From NCBI RefSeq assembly GCF_042643165.1, contig NZ_JBHRSH010000001.1:1612001-1676000 (forward strand): a stretch of 64,000 nucleotides of DNA, in the 5' to 3' direction. This document shows, piece by piece, positions 7,877-16,895 of this stretch. The notes under the pieces were generated by a model. The model was not told the DNA's origin, did no database searches, and saw only the letters and a program-made list of their open reading frames with translations. The stretch comes from Hyphococcus aureus. Its GTDB lineage: Bacteria > Pseudomonadota > Alphaproteobacteria > Caulobacterales > Parvularculaceae. Each line of letters opens with the position of its first letter. Position 1 is the stretch's first letter. Both the position numbers and the translations under genes were made by a program.

Positions 7877-8718
7877 TAGGCTTGCTCTATGAATGTCTTG
7901 TCAGCGATGTGCACGAGAAAATCCGGGTCGTGCTCGTCGAACGTTTCCTGAAAGTCGCCATAGGTGTTGACGCGCTGGAACCCGACTTCCTTCATGAGAT
8001 TGCGCATATAGGCTTTGCGCAAGGGGAACATGTTGAGATAGTACTCGGAGCCGTCAGGGAATGTGTAGCGAAAGCGCGCCAGGGAGTTGTCCATGTGGGC
8101 AGGTTCGGCGGTGACCTTGTCGCCGCAATAATAATATTTGTGTTTGCTGTCGTAGCCGACATCGAGAATCGCGTCGTAATTGCGCTGATCGAGAATAAGA
8201 ATGCCGTCATGTTTCAAGGCGGCGTAGAACTCGGCCAAGGCGCGGCGGCGGTCTTCTTCCTTGAAAAGATGCGTAAAGGAATTCCCGAGACAAATAATGG
8301 CGTCGAATTTTCCGACAATATCCCGGTTTAGCCAGCGCCAGTCCGAGTGAACTGTTTTCAGCATCAAATTGCGATCGCGGGCGTTTTCGAAAGCTTTGGC
8401 GACCATTTCGGCAGAACCATCGACGCTGGTGACGTCAAAGCCGGCTTTGAGGAGCTGAACTGAATGGAAACCCGTGCCGCAGGCGACATCGAGCACAGTT
8501 TTCTTCCCGCGCGCTTTCAGCATATCGATGAAGAACTGCCCTTCGCTTCTGGCCCGGGCGTTCCAATCGATCAAATCATCCCACTTTTCGACAAAACCGC
8601 GGATATATTCTTCCTGGTAATGATCGGTTTCACGGACCTCTATAGGGTTGTCCCCAAAATCCTGTGTCTGCGTATCATTGTTAGGTCGTTCTGTTGTAAT
8701 CTGTTGATCTGAAGTCAT
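7876..8718 (-). CDS. Glycine/sarcosine N-methyltransferase (GSMT)
   Basis: 280-residue SAM-dependent methyltransferase that by family carries out the first methylations of glycine toward betaine. Motif I VLDVACGTGFHS is at about 75-86; EEYIRGFVEKWDDLIDW and the C-terminal VNTYGDFQETFDEHDPDF match the GSMT pattern. The N-terminal 30 residues are polar and acidic. First gene of a two-gene operon with SDMT. The 277-base region upstream is AT-rich and shared with a divergent GNAT gene, so the promoter lies there; no glycine riboswitch was recognised. Confidence 0.9.
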   Translation of the reverse strand: MTSDQQITTERPNNDTQTQDFGDNPIEVRETDHYQEEYIRGFVEKWDDLIDWNARARSEGQFFIDMLKARGKKTVLDVACGTGFHSVQLLKAGFDVTSVDGSAEMVAKAFENARDRNLMLKTVHSDWRWLNRDIVGKFDAIICLGNSFTHLFKEEDRRRALAEFYAALKHDGILILDQRNYDAILDVGYDSKHKYYYCGDKVTAEPAHMDNSLARFRYTFPDGSEYYLNMFPLRKAYMRNLMKEVGFQRVNTYGDFQETFDEHDPDFLVHIADKTFIEQA

Positions 8719-8890
8719 GAATCTCTCTCTCCGCTTTATTCAAAAGCTCCGCGACCCGCGGAAATGCATGGCGCAAATTCGGCGCAGTTCGAGTCACGAT
8801 TTCTGATTTCGGGGGCAGCCTAACGCGATGTTCTGGTGATTTGAACCGTGAAATTGGAATTTTTTGATGTTTTTTCGGTTTTTCTGCGGC

Positions 8891-8918
8891 TTTATCGCAT
8901 TTTAATAATCAGTATAAT
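8891..8918 (+). promoter_or_regulatory. Candidate sigma-70 promoter of the GNAT gene within the divergent region 8719-8995
   Basis: A perfect -10 TATAAT (8913-8918) has TTTATC (8891-8896) 16 bases upstream. The whole spacer 8719-8995 is much more AT-rich than the flanks. It must also contain the promoter of the betaine operon on the other strand, which I cannot place with confidence. Confidence 0.45.
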
Positions 8919-8995
8919 GAGTAAATTCGGGGTTTCATAAAAATGATACATTTTGAATATGCGATTTTATCTAATGGACGAGTAGGGTTTTGCAT

Positions 8996-9502
8996 ATGAG
9001 CGCTTCGATGACGGATATGGATATTTGCGAACAAGGTGAACCTGACTGGCTAGATGTCTGGCGTGTGCTTGAGCCTGCTTTTCGCGCTGGTGAATCTTAC
9101 CCTTTGCCGCGCGATGTCAGCGAGGAAGACGCGAAACGCTACTGGATCAAGACTGACGGCTTTAATGCAGTCGCGCGCGATCACAATGGTGCGGTTCTGG
9201 GTGTATATTATTTGCGCCCGGATCAGGGCGGTCCGGGCGATCATATCTGCAATGCGGGTTATGTCATCGCTGAGGCGGCGCGCGGTCGCGGGCTGGCGAC
9301 GGCGCTCTGTCTTCAGTCACAGGATCAGGCGAGGGCGATGGGTTTTCGCGGCATGAAATTCAATCTGGTGGTGTCAACGAATGAAGCCGCGGTCAAAGCC
9401 TGGAAAAAAGCCGGAATGGAAATTATCGGAACTGTGCCCGGCGCGTTTTGTCATCCTGCGCGCGGCTTTGTCGACGCCTATATTATGTTCAGAGCGTTGT
9501 AG
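8996..9502 (+). CDS. GNAT family N-acetyltransferase
   Basis: 168-residue acetyltransferase. The acetyl-CoA binding motif A is visible as GYVIAEAARGRGLATAL (R-x-x-G-x-G/A type), preceded by the strand GAVLGVYYLRP and followed by KAWKKAGMEIIGTVPGAF, in which the Asn/Ala-Lys-aromatic helix is typical. Start chosen at ATG 8996 with GTAGGG upstream; an in-frame TTG two codons earlier is less likely. The acceptor substrate is unknown. It is followed after 9 bases by the DUF2267 gene. Confidence 0.83.
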   Translation: MSASMTDMDICEQGEPDWLDVWRVLEPAFRAGESYPLPRDVSEEDAKRYWIKTDGFNAVARDHNGAVLGVYYLRPDQGGPGDHICNAGYVIAEAARGRGLATALCLQSQDQARAMGFRGMKFNLVVSTNEAAVKAWKKAGMEIIGTVPGAFCHPARGFVDAYIMFRAL

Positions 9503-9511
9503 GAAAAATCC

Positions 9512-9931
9512 ATGACCCAGCCATACGATGTTGAGTTCGCATCTCAGCAATATCAAAAATGGCTTGTTGCGCTGAAAGAGGCGGCAATGCTCGCGACCCT
9601 CAATCAGTCACAGGCGATGATGTGCGCCGTAATGCAGGAGTTGCGCGACAGTGTCAGCGATGAAGACGCGCTGGTGATCGCCAACGCGCTTCCCGCGCTG
9701 GCGCGCGGCGTCATGCTTGATGGCTGGGCGCTGGGGGCAAGGAAACACACCGTCGCCTCCGGGACTGAGTTTTACGAGCGCCTTGTATCGCGGCTGGAGC
9801 CCCATCAGCCGCCGCCGGAAGATATCGCCGAGGCTGTGTTCTCGGTCTGGCGAAGGGAGTTGCCGCCTCACAAGGCGAAACAGGTGGCGGAAAAGCTTCC
9901 TGAGGCGCTGCGCCCGCTCTGGGTGGGGTGA
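9512..9931 (+). CDS. DUF2267 family protein
   Basis: 139-residue all-helical protein. The pattern of two related helical halves (MQELRDSVSDEDALVIANAL and RRELPPHKAKQVAEKLPEAL) matches DUF2267, in which each half ends in an Asp/Pro-x-x-A-x-x-L-A-x-x-LP motif. Function of the family is unknown; the best studied contexts are stress-related. AGGA lies 7 bases before the ATG. Probably cotranscribed with the GNAT gene. Confidence 0.72.
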   Translation: MTQPYDVEFASQQYQKWLVALKEAAMLATLNQSQAMMCAVMQELRDSVSDEDALVIANALPALARGVMLDGWALGARKHTVASGTEFYERLVSRLEPHQPPPEDIAEAVFSVWRRELPPHKAKQVAEKLPEALRPLWVG

Positions 9932-9997
9932 GAGGCTTTCCTTGTGAAGCGCGCCCGCTTGCGGCTATAGACCGGGCTCGAATTCAGGAAAGTCCCC

Positions 9998-11704
9998 ATG
10001 GCCCGCATTCTCATCACTTCTGCGCTCCCCTATATCAATGGAATCAAGCATTTGGGGAATCTGGTGGGCTCCATGCTGCCGGCGGATGTCTATGCCCGTT
10101 TCAAGCGCCAGCAGGGCGATGAAGTGCTTTATATCTGCGCGACGGACGAGCACGGCACCCCGGCGGAGCTCGCGGCCCGGACAGCAGGCCAGGACGTCGC
10201 CGATTATTGCCGCGAGCAGCATGATATCCAGAAACAGGCCGGCGCCGAGTTCGGCCTTTCCTTCGATCATTTCGGCCGCTCGTCCAATCCGCCGAACCAT
10301 CGCCTGACGCAGCATTTCGCTCATGTGCTGGAAGGAAAGGGCCTCATCGAAGAACGCACCGACGAACAGGTCTATTCCGTCGACGATGAGCGCTTTCTGC
10401 CGGACCGCTATGTGGAGGGCACATGCCCCCATTGCGATTATGAAAAGGCGCGCGGCGACCAATGCGACAATTGCGGACGCCTGCTTGATCCGACGGAGTT
10501 GAAAGACCCTTACTCGGCGATTTCCGGATCGAAGAATGTGGAAGTGCGCGCAACGAAGCATCTCTATCTTCTTCAAGGCCAGATGCAGGATCGGATCGCG
10601 AGCTGGATCAACTCGAAACCGGATTGGCCGCAGCTGACGAAATCCATTGCGCAAAAATGGTTGAAGGAAGGGCTTCGCGACCGGTCGATTACGCGCGATC
10701 TCAAATGGGGCATCCCCGTCGCTTATGAAGGCAAGGCGCGGCCCGGATTTGAAAACAAGGTTTTCTATGTCTGGTTCGATGCGCCCATCGAATATATCGC
10801 CGCGACAGAGGAATGGTCCGACAAGACGGGCGAAAACTGGGAGCGCTGGTGGCGCACCGACAAGGGCGCCGAGGATGTCCGCTATGTGGAATTCATGGGC
10901 AAGGACAATGTCGCCTTTCACACGGTGAGTTTTCCCGCCACCATTCTTGGCTCGGAAGAGCCGTGGAAGCTGGTGGACACGCTGAAATCCTTGAACTGGC
11001 TCACCTGGTATGGCGGCAAATTCTCCACCAGCCAGAACCGCGGCATTTTCATGGATCAGGCGCTGGAATTGCTGCCCGCCGATTACTGGCGCTGGCATTT
11101 GATGGCGAATGCGCCGGAATCCGACGACGCGTCCTTCACGCTTGAGCATTTTGCATCGGTTGTGAACAAAGACCTTGCGGACGTTCTCGGCAACTTCGTC
11201 AATCGCATCACCCGCTTTTGCAGCGCGCGATTTGGCGAGGCGGTTCCGGCCGAAGGCGACTATGGCGAACCGGAAGCGGCGCTTGAAAAAGAACTCGACG
11301 CCAAGATCAAATCCTACACGGATAATCTCGAGCAGATGGAGTTCAGGAAAGCATTTGCGGATCTGCGCGGCATCTGGGTCGCCGGCAATGAATATCTGCA
11401 AGTCGCGGCTCCGTGGACGGTCATCAAACAGGATAAGGATAAAGCCGCCGCGTCAGTGCGCTGCGCTCTCAATTTGATTGCGTTGTTTGCGGCGTTGTCG
11501 CGTCCCGTTATCCCATTCACGGCGGACAAGATGTTCGCTATATTCAATCTCGATCCTGCGGAGGCGTCGGCCTGGCCGAGTTCCGCCAAAGAAGCGCTTT
11601 CGCGGTTCAAGGGCGGCGAGGCGTTTTCGCCGCCAGATGTTCTCTTTGCGAAGATCGAGGACGATCAGGTGACCGAATGGCGCGACCGGTTCGGGGCGGA
11701 GTAA
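9998..11704 (+). CDS. metG: Methionyl-tRNA synthetase
   Basis: Class I aminoacyl-tRNA synthetase charging tRNA-Met, 568 residues, full length. The HIGH-type motif is HLGN (residues 18-21), the zinc knuckle has C143, C146, C156 and C159, and the KMSKS-type loop is KFSTS (341-345). The C-terminal anticodon-binding helical domain follows (from about 400); there is no C-terminal tRNA-binding (EMAP-like) extension. Two small genes for a lipoprotein and an SDR follow closely and may be cotranscribed. Confidence 0.97.
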   Translation: MARILITSALPYINGIKHLGNLVGSMLPADVYARFKRQQGDEVLYICATDEHGTPAELAARTAGQDVADYCREQHDIQKQAGAEFGLSFDHFGRSSNPPNHRLTQHFAHVLEGKGLIEERTDEQVYSVDDERFLPDRYVEGTCPHCDYEKARGDQCDNCGRLLDPTELKDPYSAISGSKNVEVRATKHLYLLQGQMQDRIASWINSKPDWPQLTKSIAQKWLKEGLRDRSITRDLKWGIPVAYEGKARPGFENKVFYVWFDAPIEYIAATEEWSDKTGENWERWWRTDKGAEDVRYVEFMGKDNVAFHTVSFPATILGSEEPWKLVDTLKSLNWLTWYGGKFSTSQNRGIFMDQALELLPADYWRWHLMANAPESDDASFTLEHFASVVNKDLADVLGNFVNRITRFCSARFGEAVPAEGDYGEPEAALEKELDAKIKSYTDNLEQMEFRKAFADLRGIWVAGNEYLQVAAPWTVIKQDKDKAAASVRCALNLIALFAALSRPVIPFTADKMFAIFNLDPAEASAWPSSAKEALSRFKGGEAFSPPDVLFAKIEDDQVTEWRDRFGAE

Positions 11705-11711
11705 GGGAAAA

Positions 11712-12158
11712 ATGATGCGGCGTATTGCAACCATTATTTTGTCTGTATGTTTTCTCGCCGCCTGTTCGCCCGATGCGGAGCGCACGGCGCCGCCGCCCGC
11801 CGCAGGCGATAATGTGAATGTCATCACCGGGCTGATGGCGGCGTTCAATGACCATGACGCCGACAAGATGCGCGACTATTGGCACTCGGACGTCACCTGG
11901 ATTGAACTTTCCGGCGAACAGGCGAGTCCGGTGACGACCAGCGCAATGCAGCTTCATGACGAGCTTGTCGCCTATTTCGAGGCCTATCCGACCGTATCGT
12001 CGAGCCTTGAGAACATCACCGTCAACGGCAATTTCGTAACCGCCGTGGAGCGCCCGGTTTGGCAGGAAGCGGGTGAGCGTAAATCCCAAGCCTCGATCGT
12101 TGTGTATGAAATCATTGACGGCAAGGTGAAACGCTTCTGGTATTACCCTCCGCAATAG
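11712..12158 (+). CDS. Lipoprotein with SnoaL/NTF2-like domain
   Basis: 148-residue protein with a lipoprotein signal (FLAACS, acylated Cys at residue 18) and a domain resembling the SnoaL / NTF2-like fold: LMAAFNDHDADKMRDYWHSD, then a conserved-type Trp and a C-terminal SIVVYEIIDGKVKRFWYY strand pair. Such domains form cone-shaped pockets and act as isomerases or binding proteins; no catalytic role can be assigned. Located 7 bases after metG and 12 bases before the SDR gene, consistent with one transcript. Confidence 0.72.
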   Translation: MMRRIATIILSVCFLAACSPDAERTAPPPAAGDNVNVITGLMAAFNDHDADKMRDYWHSDVTWIELSGEQASPVTTSAMQLHDELVAYFEAYPTVSSSLENITVNGNFVTAVERPVWQEAGERKSQASIVVYEIIDGKVKRFWYYPPQ

Positions 12159-12170
12159 GAGGCGACACCC

Positions 12171-12959
12171 ATGATGAAAGATCTGTTTTCGCTCGAAGGC
12201 CGCATAGCGCTGGTCACCGGCGGCTCGCGCGGCATCGGCAAGATGATCGCGCAGGGCTTTCTGGAGCAGGGCGCCAAGGTCTATATCACCGCGCGTAAAG
12301 CGCCCGCCTGCGATCAGGCGGCGGAAGAATTATCGCAATATGGAACATGTGTGTCGCTGCCGCACGACCTTTCCAGCGTTGCGGGCTGCGAGGCGCTGGC
12401 GGCGGAGCTTGCGACTCATGAAACCGGGCTTGATATTCTGGTGAACAATGCGGGCGCTGCATGGGGCGCCGATTTCGACGACTATCCCGAAAGCGGCTGG
12501 GACAAGACCATGGACCTCAATGTGAAGTCGCTGTTTTTCATGACGCAGAAGCTTCATCCGCTTCTGAAAAAAGCGGCGAGCAAAGACCCTGCGGGCAAGG
12601 TGATCAACATCGCGTCGATCGACGGCATCAAAATCAATCCGTGGGAAACCTATGCTTATCAGGCGTCAAAGGCGGCGGTCATTCACCTGACCCGGCGCAT
12701 GGCGGCGCGACTCATTCAGGACAATATCTGCGTCTCCGGCATCGCACCGGGCGCGTTCCCGTCGGAAATGAACAAGGCGGCGAAAGATCATGGCGACGCA
12801 GTCGCGAAAATGATCCCGGCGAAACGCATCGGCCGCGACAGCGATATGGCGGGCACGGCGGTGTTCCTCGCCTCGCGCGCCGGTGATTATGTGGTGGGCG
12901 ATACGCTCGCCGTCGATGGCGGCGTCGCCTATTCGCAAATCGGACAGGCTTGGGGTTAA
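12171..12959 (+). CDS. Short-chain dehydrogenase/reductase (SDR)
   Basis: Classical SDR of 262 residues. TGGSRGIG binds the NAD(P) cofactor (about residues 16-23), NNAGA follows near 91, and the active site is formed by Ser in INIASIDG and the YQASK pair (Tyr and Lys). A basic Arg after the second strand (ITARK) suggests NADPH preference. The C-terminal VVGDTLAVDGGVAYSQIG is typical. The closest well-known subgroup is 3-oxoacyl-ACP reductase-like or polyol dehydrogenase-like enzymes; the substrate cannot be told. Confidence 0.88.
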   Translation: MMKDLFSLEGRIALVTGGSRGIGKMIAQGFLEQGAKVYITARKAPACDQAAEELSQYGTCVSLPHDLSSVAGCEALAAELATHETGLDILVNNAGAAWGADFDDYPESGWDKTMDLNVKSLFFMTQKLHPLLKKAASKDPAGKVINIASIDGIKINPWETYAYQASKAAVIHLTRRMAARLIQDNICVSGIAPGAFPSEMNKAAKDHGDAVAKMIPAKRIGRDSDMAGTAVFLASRAGDYVVGDTLAVDGGVAYSQIGQAWG

Positions 12960-12969
12960 GTTCTAAAGA

Positions 12970-13545
12970 TCAGGGGTTAAACCCGCCAGCTTTCAAAAAC
13001 GCGATTTCTTCCGGCGACGACTTGCGCCCGAAGGTTTTGTTCCGGTGCGGAAAACGCCCGAAGCGCTTGACGATGTCGCGATGCTCTATGGCGTAGGGCA
13101 GATTCATGCCGGTCGGGAGCCGCGCCTTGAACAGCGTAACGCATTCCTCCTGCACCGATAAATCTTCGGCGTGCATGAGCGGCATGTAAAAGAACGCCTT
13201 GCGCTGATCGTTCACCAGATGATCGAACCGCCGCGCCAGCGCTTCGCGCGCGACATCGAGCGCCTGAGAATCCTGCGCGAAGGCCTTCGGCGTGTCGCGA
13301 TAGAGATTGCGCGAAAACTGATCGAGGATGAGGATCAGCGACAGCGAATAAACCGGGTGCGCGCGCCAGACATCGAGTCGCCCGCGTGTCGCCGCCTGAT
13401 GCATCGCGCCGAACCGCGTCTTGATCGCTTCGTCAAAGGCGTCGTCGCGCCGGAACCACTGATAAGGCTTCGTTTCTTCAAACCAGAAGTGGAGAACGGC
13501 GTCGCCATTGGCGTTTGTGGGGCGGATAGAAATTGCGCATGACAT
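12970..13545 (-). CDS. DUF924 family protein
   Basis: 191 residues from ATG 13545 (an ATG at 13563 in frame would add six residues; neither has a clear ribosome-binding site). The family pattern is clear: VLHFWFEE near the start, WFRRDDAFDEAIKTRF, then LILILDQFSRNLYRDTP and YMPLMHAEDLSVQEECV, and the end RNKTFGRKSSPEEIAFL. DUF924 proteins are helical, TPR-like and of unknown function. Convergent with the SDR gene, with 10 bases between stops. Confidence 0.85.
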   Translation of the reverse strand: MSCAISIRPTNANGDAVLHFWFEETKPYQWFRRDDAFDEAIKTRFGAMHQAATRGRLDVWRAHPVYSLSLILILDQFSRNLYRDTPKAFAQDSQALDVAREALARRFDHLVNDQRKAFFYMPLMHAEDLSVQEECVTLFKARLPTGMNLPYAIEHRDIVKRFGRFPHRNKTFGRKSSPEEIAFLKAGGFNP

Positions 13546-13575
13546 AATACGCCAATTAATCATCAGCGATAGAAA

Positions 13576-14316
13576 TTACAATTGAGGTTTTCGTTCAAGC
13601 AATGTTTTACGGCGTGTGGCCCAGCCGAGCCCAGCCAGTCCCGAAAGCAGGAGTGGAAGTCCAGCAGGGAGGGGGACGTCGGAGATCGCCTCCGCCTCCA
13701 GTGATTCCAGATAGAACTCAGTGTTTACATATCCGAACGCCATTTGGAAAACACGCCCGAATTCACCAGCCATTGCACGGAGAACCAGGTCGGAAAATGT
13801 CGTTATGCCGCCTACAGACGCATCCAGTCCGCCAATATAAAACTCAACTAAACCATCTGAGTCGTTCAGGGATTGATTGTCGATGCCGCGAAACGACAAG
13901 GCGTTCAGATAAGTGTAATCCCAAAAAATAACCAGAAGCGCTTCATCTTCACCATCTGCTCCATCAACCGCAGTGTCCGCTGGGTTTTCGCAGGGAAAGC
14001 CGGAGTCAAAAAAACCAGGGTTGCCAACAACTGAGCGACAAACGCCCGCTCCTCTCGAAGCGCTCATCGCGGGGTCGTCAAGATAGGCCTCAACATCAAG
14101 GCTGCCGCCTCCGGTAAATCCGTCATTCGTTGCGACAATATTTTGGCTAGCTCTCAGCCGAAGAAGAACGTCATCACCGAAGTCGATCAGGTCCCCTGTA
14201 GCATGTCCCGGATTAGAGGCCGCGTAGTCAACAAAGTTTACCAATGTCGCCTTTGCAGGCATGCAACTCAGGCCGACGGCCATAAAAGTAATGGAAATAA
14301 GAGCGCCAAATTTCAT
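13576..14316 (-). CDS. Secreted protein with VPLPA-CTERM sorting signal
   Basis: 246-residue protein with a Sec signal peptide and, at the C-terminus, VPLPAGLPLLLSGLAGLGW followed by Arg/Lys: the three-part VPLPA-CTERM signal (Pro-motif, hydrophobic helix, basic tail) recognised by exosortase/rhombosortase-type systems. The mature part is acidic with two Cys pairs and is not a known enzyme. Base composition is visibly lower in GC than the neighbours. GAGGC precedes ATG 14316. No exosortase gene is present in the window. Confidence 0.72.
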   Translation of the reverse strand: MKFGALISITFMAVGLSCMPAKATLVNFVDYAASNPGHATGDLIDFGDDVLLRLRASQNIVATNDGFTGGGSLDVEAYLDDPAMSASRGAGVCRSVVGNPGFFDSGFPCENPADTAVDGADGEDEALLVIFWDYTYLNALSFRGIDNQSLNDSDGLVEFYIGGLDASVGGITTFSDLVLRAMAGEFGRVFQMAFGYVNTEFYLESLEAEAISDVPLPAGLPLLLSGLAGLGWATRRKTLLERKPQL

Positions 14317-14467
14317 GAAATAAGCCTCGTCTAGTGTTGCGTTCCAGTACAATTGCCAATGCATTTACATTGTCAATTGGCGTATCCTTGTTAAGCGTAA
14401 ATCTTCATATAGTTGTTACAGCAAGGCTTCATTCTACAACCGCCATGCGTGATGTGTTTGCGGCGGC

Positions 14468-15532
14468 TCAATCTTGGCGTGCGATTCCAACAGCCTTTTT
14501 CATCACAGTAGGCAACCGCGCTTCATCGGGCTTTATCCATTGCTGGCTTGCGCCTTTTCGAAATCCTTTCGGCGCCACGCCGGCGTAAACATCAAGCGTC
14601 AAATGGAAATGCGTGAAGGTATGCGTCGCTTCGCCGGTTTTTTTCCATTTGGATTTGGCTGGCGCCGACGCGAAAAGATCGCCCTTCAATTCTTCTTTCC
14701 ACTCCGTGCCGGGTAGGCCGAGCATGCCGCCTAGCAGACCTTTTTCCGGCCGCCGCTCAAACAGCATTTCGCCGCGCGTATTGGTCAGGGCGAAGACAGC
14801 GCCGATACGGTTTGGTTTTGCTTTCTTCGCCGCCTTCACCGGAAAATTTTCCTGCGTCCCGGCTTTCTGCGCCGCGCAATGTTTTGAAATCGGGCACAGC
14901 AGGCATGACGGCGCTTTCGGGCGGCAGATGCTTGCGCCGAGATCCATCAGGCTTTGCGCAAAATCGCCGGAGCGTTTGTCAGGCCAGATTTTTTCAAGCC
15001 GCTCCCTGATCTCTGACTTTGCGGCGGGCAGGGGCGTTTCGATTTCATAAAGCCTTGAGACAACGCGCTCGACATTGCCGTCGATGACGATGGCGCGCTG
15101 GTCAAAAGCGATGGCGGCGATCGCGGCGGCGGTGTAATCGCCAATGCCGGGCAGCGCGCGCAAGCCGTCCTCATTATCAGGAAAAACACCGCCATGGTCA
15201 TTCGCCACGACAACAGCGCATTTATGAAGATTGCGCGCGCGGGCATAGTAACCGAGCCCCGCCCATTGCCCGAGAATATCTTCCTGCGGCGCGGCGGCCA
15301 TGGCGTTCACATCGGGCCAGCGCGTCAGGAACTCTGCATAGCGGGGGCCGACCGTCGCTACGGTAGTTTGCTGCAACATGATTTCCGACAGCCACACGGC
15401 ATATGGGTCGGGCCGTCCACGGGCGTTCGGCCCCACGCGCCAGGGCAAGTCGCGCGCATGGCGGTCATACCAGGCGAGCAACTCGCCTGAGAGCGGGGGA
15501 GCGATTGGGGATTTCTTTTGCGAAGCTTTTGG
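14468..15532 (-). CDS. mutY: Adenine DNA glycosylase MutY
   Basis: Removes adenine mispaired with 8-oxoguanine. With a GTG start at 15532 the protein has 354 residues, the usual length; a TTG at 15601 would add 23 unconserved residues and leave only 7 bases to the divergent gene. Visible: ALPGIGDYTAAAIAA helix-hairpin-helix (about 127-141), catalytic Glu51 (in WLSEIMLQQT) and Asp152 (in IDGNVERV), and the 4Fe-4S cysteines 204, 211, 214 and 220. The C-terminal NUDIX-like domain (about 235-350) reads the oxidised guanine. Confidence 0.95.
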   Translation of the reverse strand, partial: PKASQKKSPIAPPLSGELLAWYDRHARDLPWRVGPNARGRPDPYAVWLSEIMLQQTTVATVGPRYAEFLTRWPDVNAMAAAPQEDILGQWAGLGYYARARNLHKCAVVVANDHGGVFPDNEDGLRALPGIGDYTAAAIAAIAFDQRAIVIDGNVERVVSRLYEIETPLPAAKSEIRERLEKIWPDKRSGDFAQSLMDLGASICRPKAPSCLLCPISKHCAAQKAGTQENFPVKAAKKAKPNRIGAVFALTNTRGEMLFERRPEKGLLGGMLGLPGTEWKEELKGDLFASAPAKSKWKKTGEATHTFTHFHLTLDVYAGVAPKGFRKGASQQWIKPDEARLPTVMKKAVGIARQD

Positions 15533-15608
15533 CACGTTCTGGCGCAGCGGCGTTTTCTCTGTCGACGCGTCAGTGTTAGTGTGTCGGCATGCAAACGGCA
15601 AAGCCTCT

Positions 15609-16064
15609 ATGAACTATCGGCCCACACGTCCCGCTCGTTCCTCAGCGCCCGCCATCGCCCGGGCGTCGGCGGGTGTATTCCGTGATCTCGCCCAGCGCAC
15701 AAAATTCATGGACCCGGCGCTGGCCGAACGCTGGCCCCAGCTCGCCGGGGAAAAGCTCGCCGCGCTCTGCCGGCCGGGCAGGCTCACGGGCCGGGGTCTC
15801 GGGCGCACGCTGGAGCTTTATGTCCCCCATGGCGCGGCGGCCGCGGCGGCGGAAATGGAGCGGGACGGGCTGATCGCCCGGCTCAACGCTTATCTGGGGC
15901 CGGGATCGGTGTCGCGCATCGCCATCATCCAGACCGGCAAGGCCACAAAGGCGCCGACACGGCCTGCGGCAGGGAAAGCCGAGACGGCAGGGGGTGATGC
16001 CGAGCTTGGCGCGGCGCTGGCGTCCTTCAGGGCCGCCATTCATCGCCGAAACGGCGGAAAATAA
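15609..16064 (+). CDS. DUF721 / DciA-like protein
   Basis: 151-residue basic protein with the DUF721 pattern: FMDPALAERWPQLAGEKLAALCRPGRLT, then a Leu-rich strand LELYVPHGAAAAAAEMERDGLIARLNAYLG. DciA, founding member of the family, helps load the replicative helicase DnaB in bacteria lacking DnaC; the KH-like N-terminal domain seen here is shared. The C-terminus is low-complexity Ala/Gly/Lys. Its place between mutY and a DsbA-like gene, with smc next, is a conserved alphaproteobacterial arrangement. Confidence 0.78.
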   Translation: MNYRPTRPARSSAPAIARASAGVFRDLAQRTKFMDPALAERWPQLAGEKLAALCRPGRLTGRGLGRTLELYVPHGAAAAAAEMERDGLIARLNAYLGPGSVSRIAIIQTGKATKAPTRPAAGKAETAGGDAELGAALASFRAAIHRRNGGK

Positions 16065-16169
16065 ACCCCTTTTGACTTGCGCAGACGCCCGCCATCGGCG
16101 ATTTTGCGCACAATTCGATTTAGGTAGGCTGCGCCTCGCCGCAGCCGGTATTGAAAGGCAATTCCCGTG

Positions 16170-16895
16170 ATGTCCCTTAATCTCGTCTCTTCACGCCGCC
16201 CGGCCATTTCCGCCATTGCCGCTGGCGGGCTGGCGCTCCTTCTCGCCGCCTGCGGCGGGGCCAATTCCTCGGAATCGGAGACCCCGGGCGCGGAGACGGC
16301 GGCTGGCGGATCGATCGAAAAGCACGGAGAGGGCTCGCTTGGCGACATGGCCATGGGGGAGGCGGATGCGCCCATCACCGTCGTTGAATACGCGTCGGTG
16401 ACCTGCCCCCATTGCGCGACCTTCCACCAGGAGATCTTTCCGGAGATCAAGAAGAATTATATCGACACCGGCAAGGTTCGGTTCATCTTCCGTGAATTTC
16501 CGACGGCCCCGGCCAATCTTTCCGTAGCAGGCTCCATGTTGGCGCGTTGCGCCGCTGAAAAACGCGGCGATGACGCCTATTTCGTGATCCTGAACGCGCT
16601 GTTTCAGACTCAGCGCACCTGGATTTACGGGGAGAGCCCCCGCGACGAACTGTTGAAGATCGCGTCCCAGGCCGGGATGAGCGCGGAAGACTTCGACGCC
16701 TGCGTCCAAAGAAAAGAATTGCTTGATTTAATTAATGAAAATATCAAGGAAGGCAGCGAAAAATACGGCATCAACTCAACCCCGAGCTTCGTTGTCGAGG
16801 GGCAGACGCGCCATTTTTCGAACGCCGAGGATTTCTCCAAGGCGCTGGACGAGGCGCTGGAGAAAAAAACCGATGGCGGCGCGGGCGGCGAGTGA
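16170..16895 (+). CDS. DsbA-family thiol-disulfide lipoprotein
   Basis: 241-residue periplasmic protein with lipobox LLAAC (Cys28) and a thioredoxin-like DsbA domain. The active site is C79-P-H-C82 (VTCPHCATFH) and the cis-proline loop is NSTPSFVVEG near residue 205; a helical insertion lies between. It likely oxidises or isomerises disulfides of exported proteins. A GTG directly before the ATG at 16170 is an alternative start. The gene is conserved in this position upstream of smc in many alphaproteobacteria. Confidence 0.88.
   Translation: MSLNLVSSRRPAISAIAAGGLALLLAACGGANSSESETPGAETAAGGSIEKHGEGSLGDMAMGEADAPITVVEYASVTCPHCATFHQEIFPEIKKNYIDTGKVRFIFREFPTAPANLSVAGSMLARCAAEKRGDDAYFVILNALFQTQRTWIYGESPRDELLKIASQAGMSAEDFDACVQRKELLDLINENIKEGSEKYGINSTPSFVVEGQTRHFSNAEDFSKALDEALEKKTDGGAGGE

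Noticed and set aside
8719..8995. Glycine riboswitch ahead of the betaine operon
   Set aside because: No tandem aptamer-like pattern is visible in the spacer, only AT-rich promoter sequence.
9965..11401. Long open frame on the strand opposite metG
   Set aside because: It is a GC-codon shadow of metG; the product has no family pattern and no ribosome-binding site.
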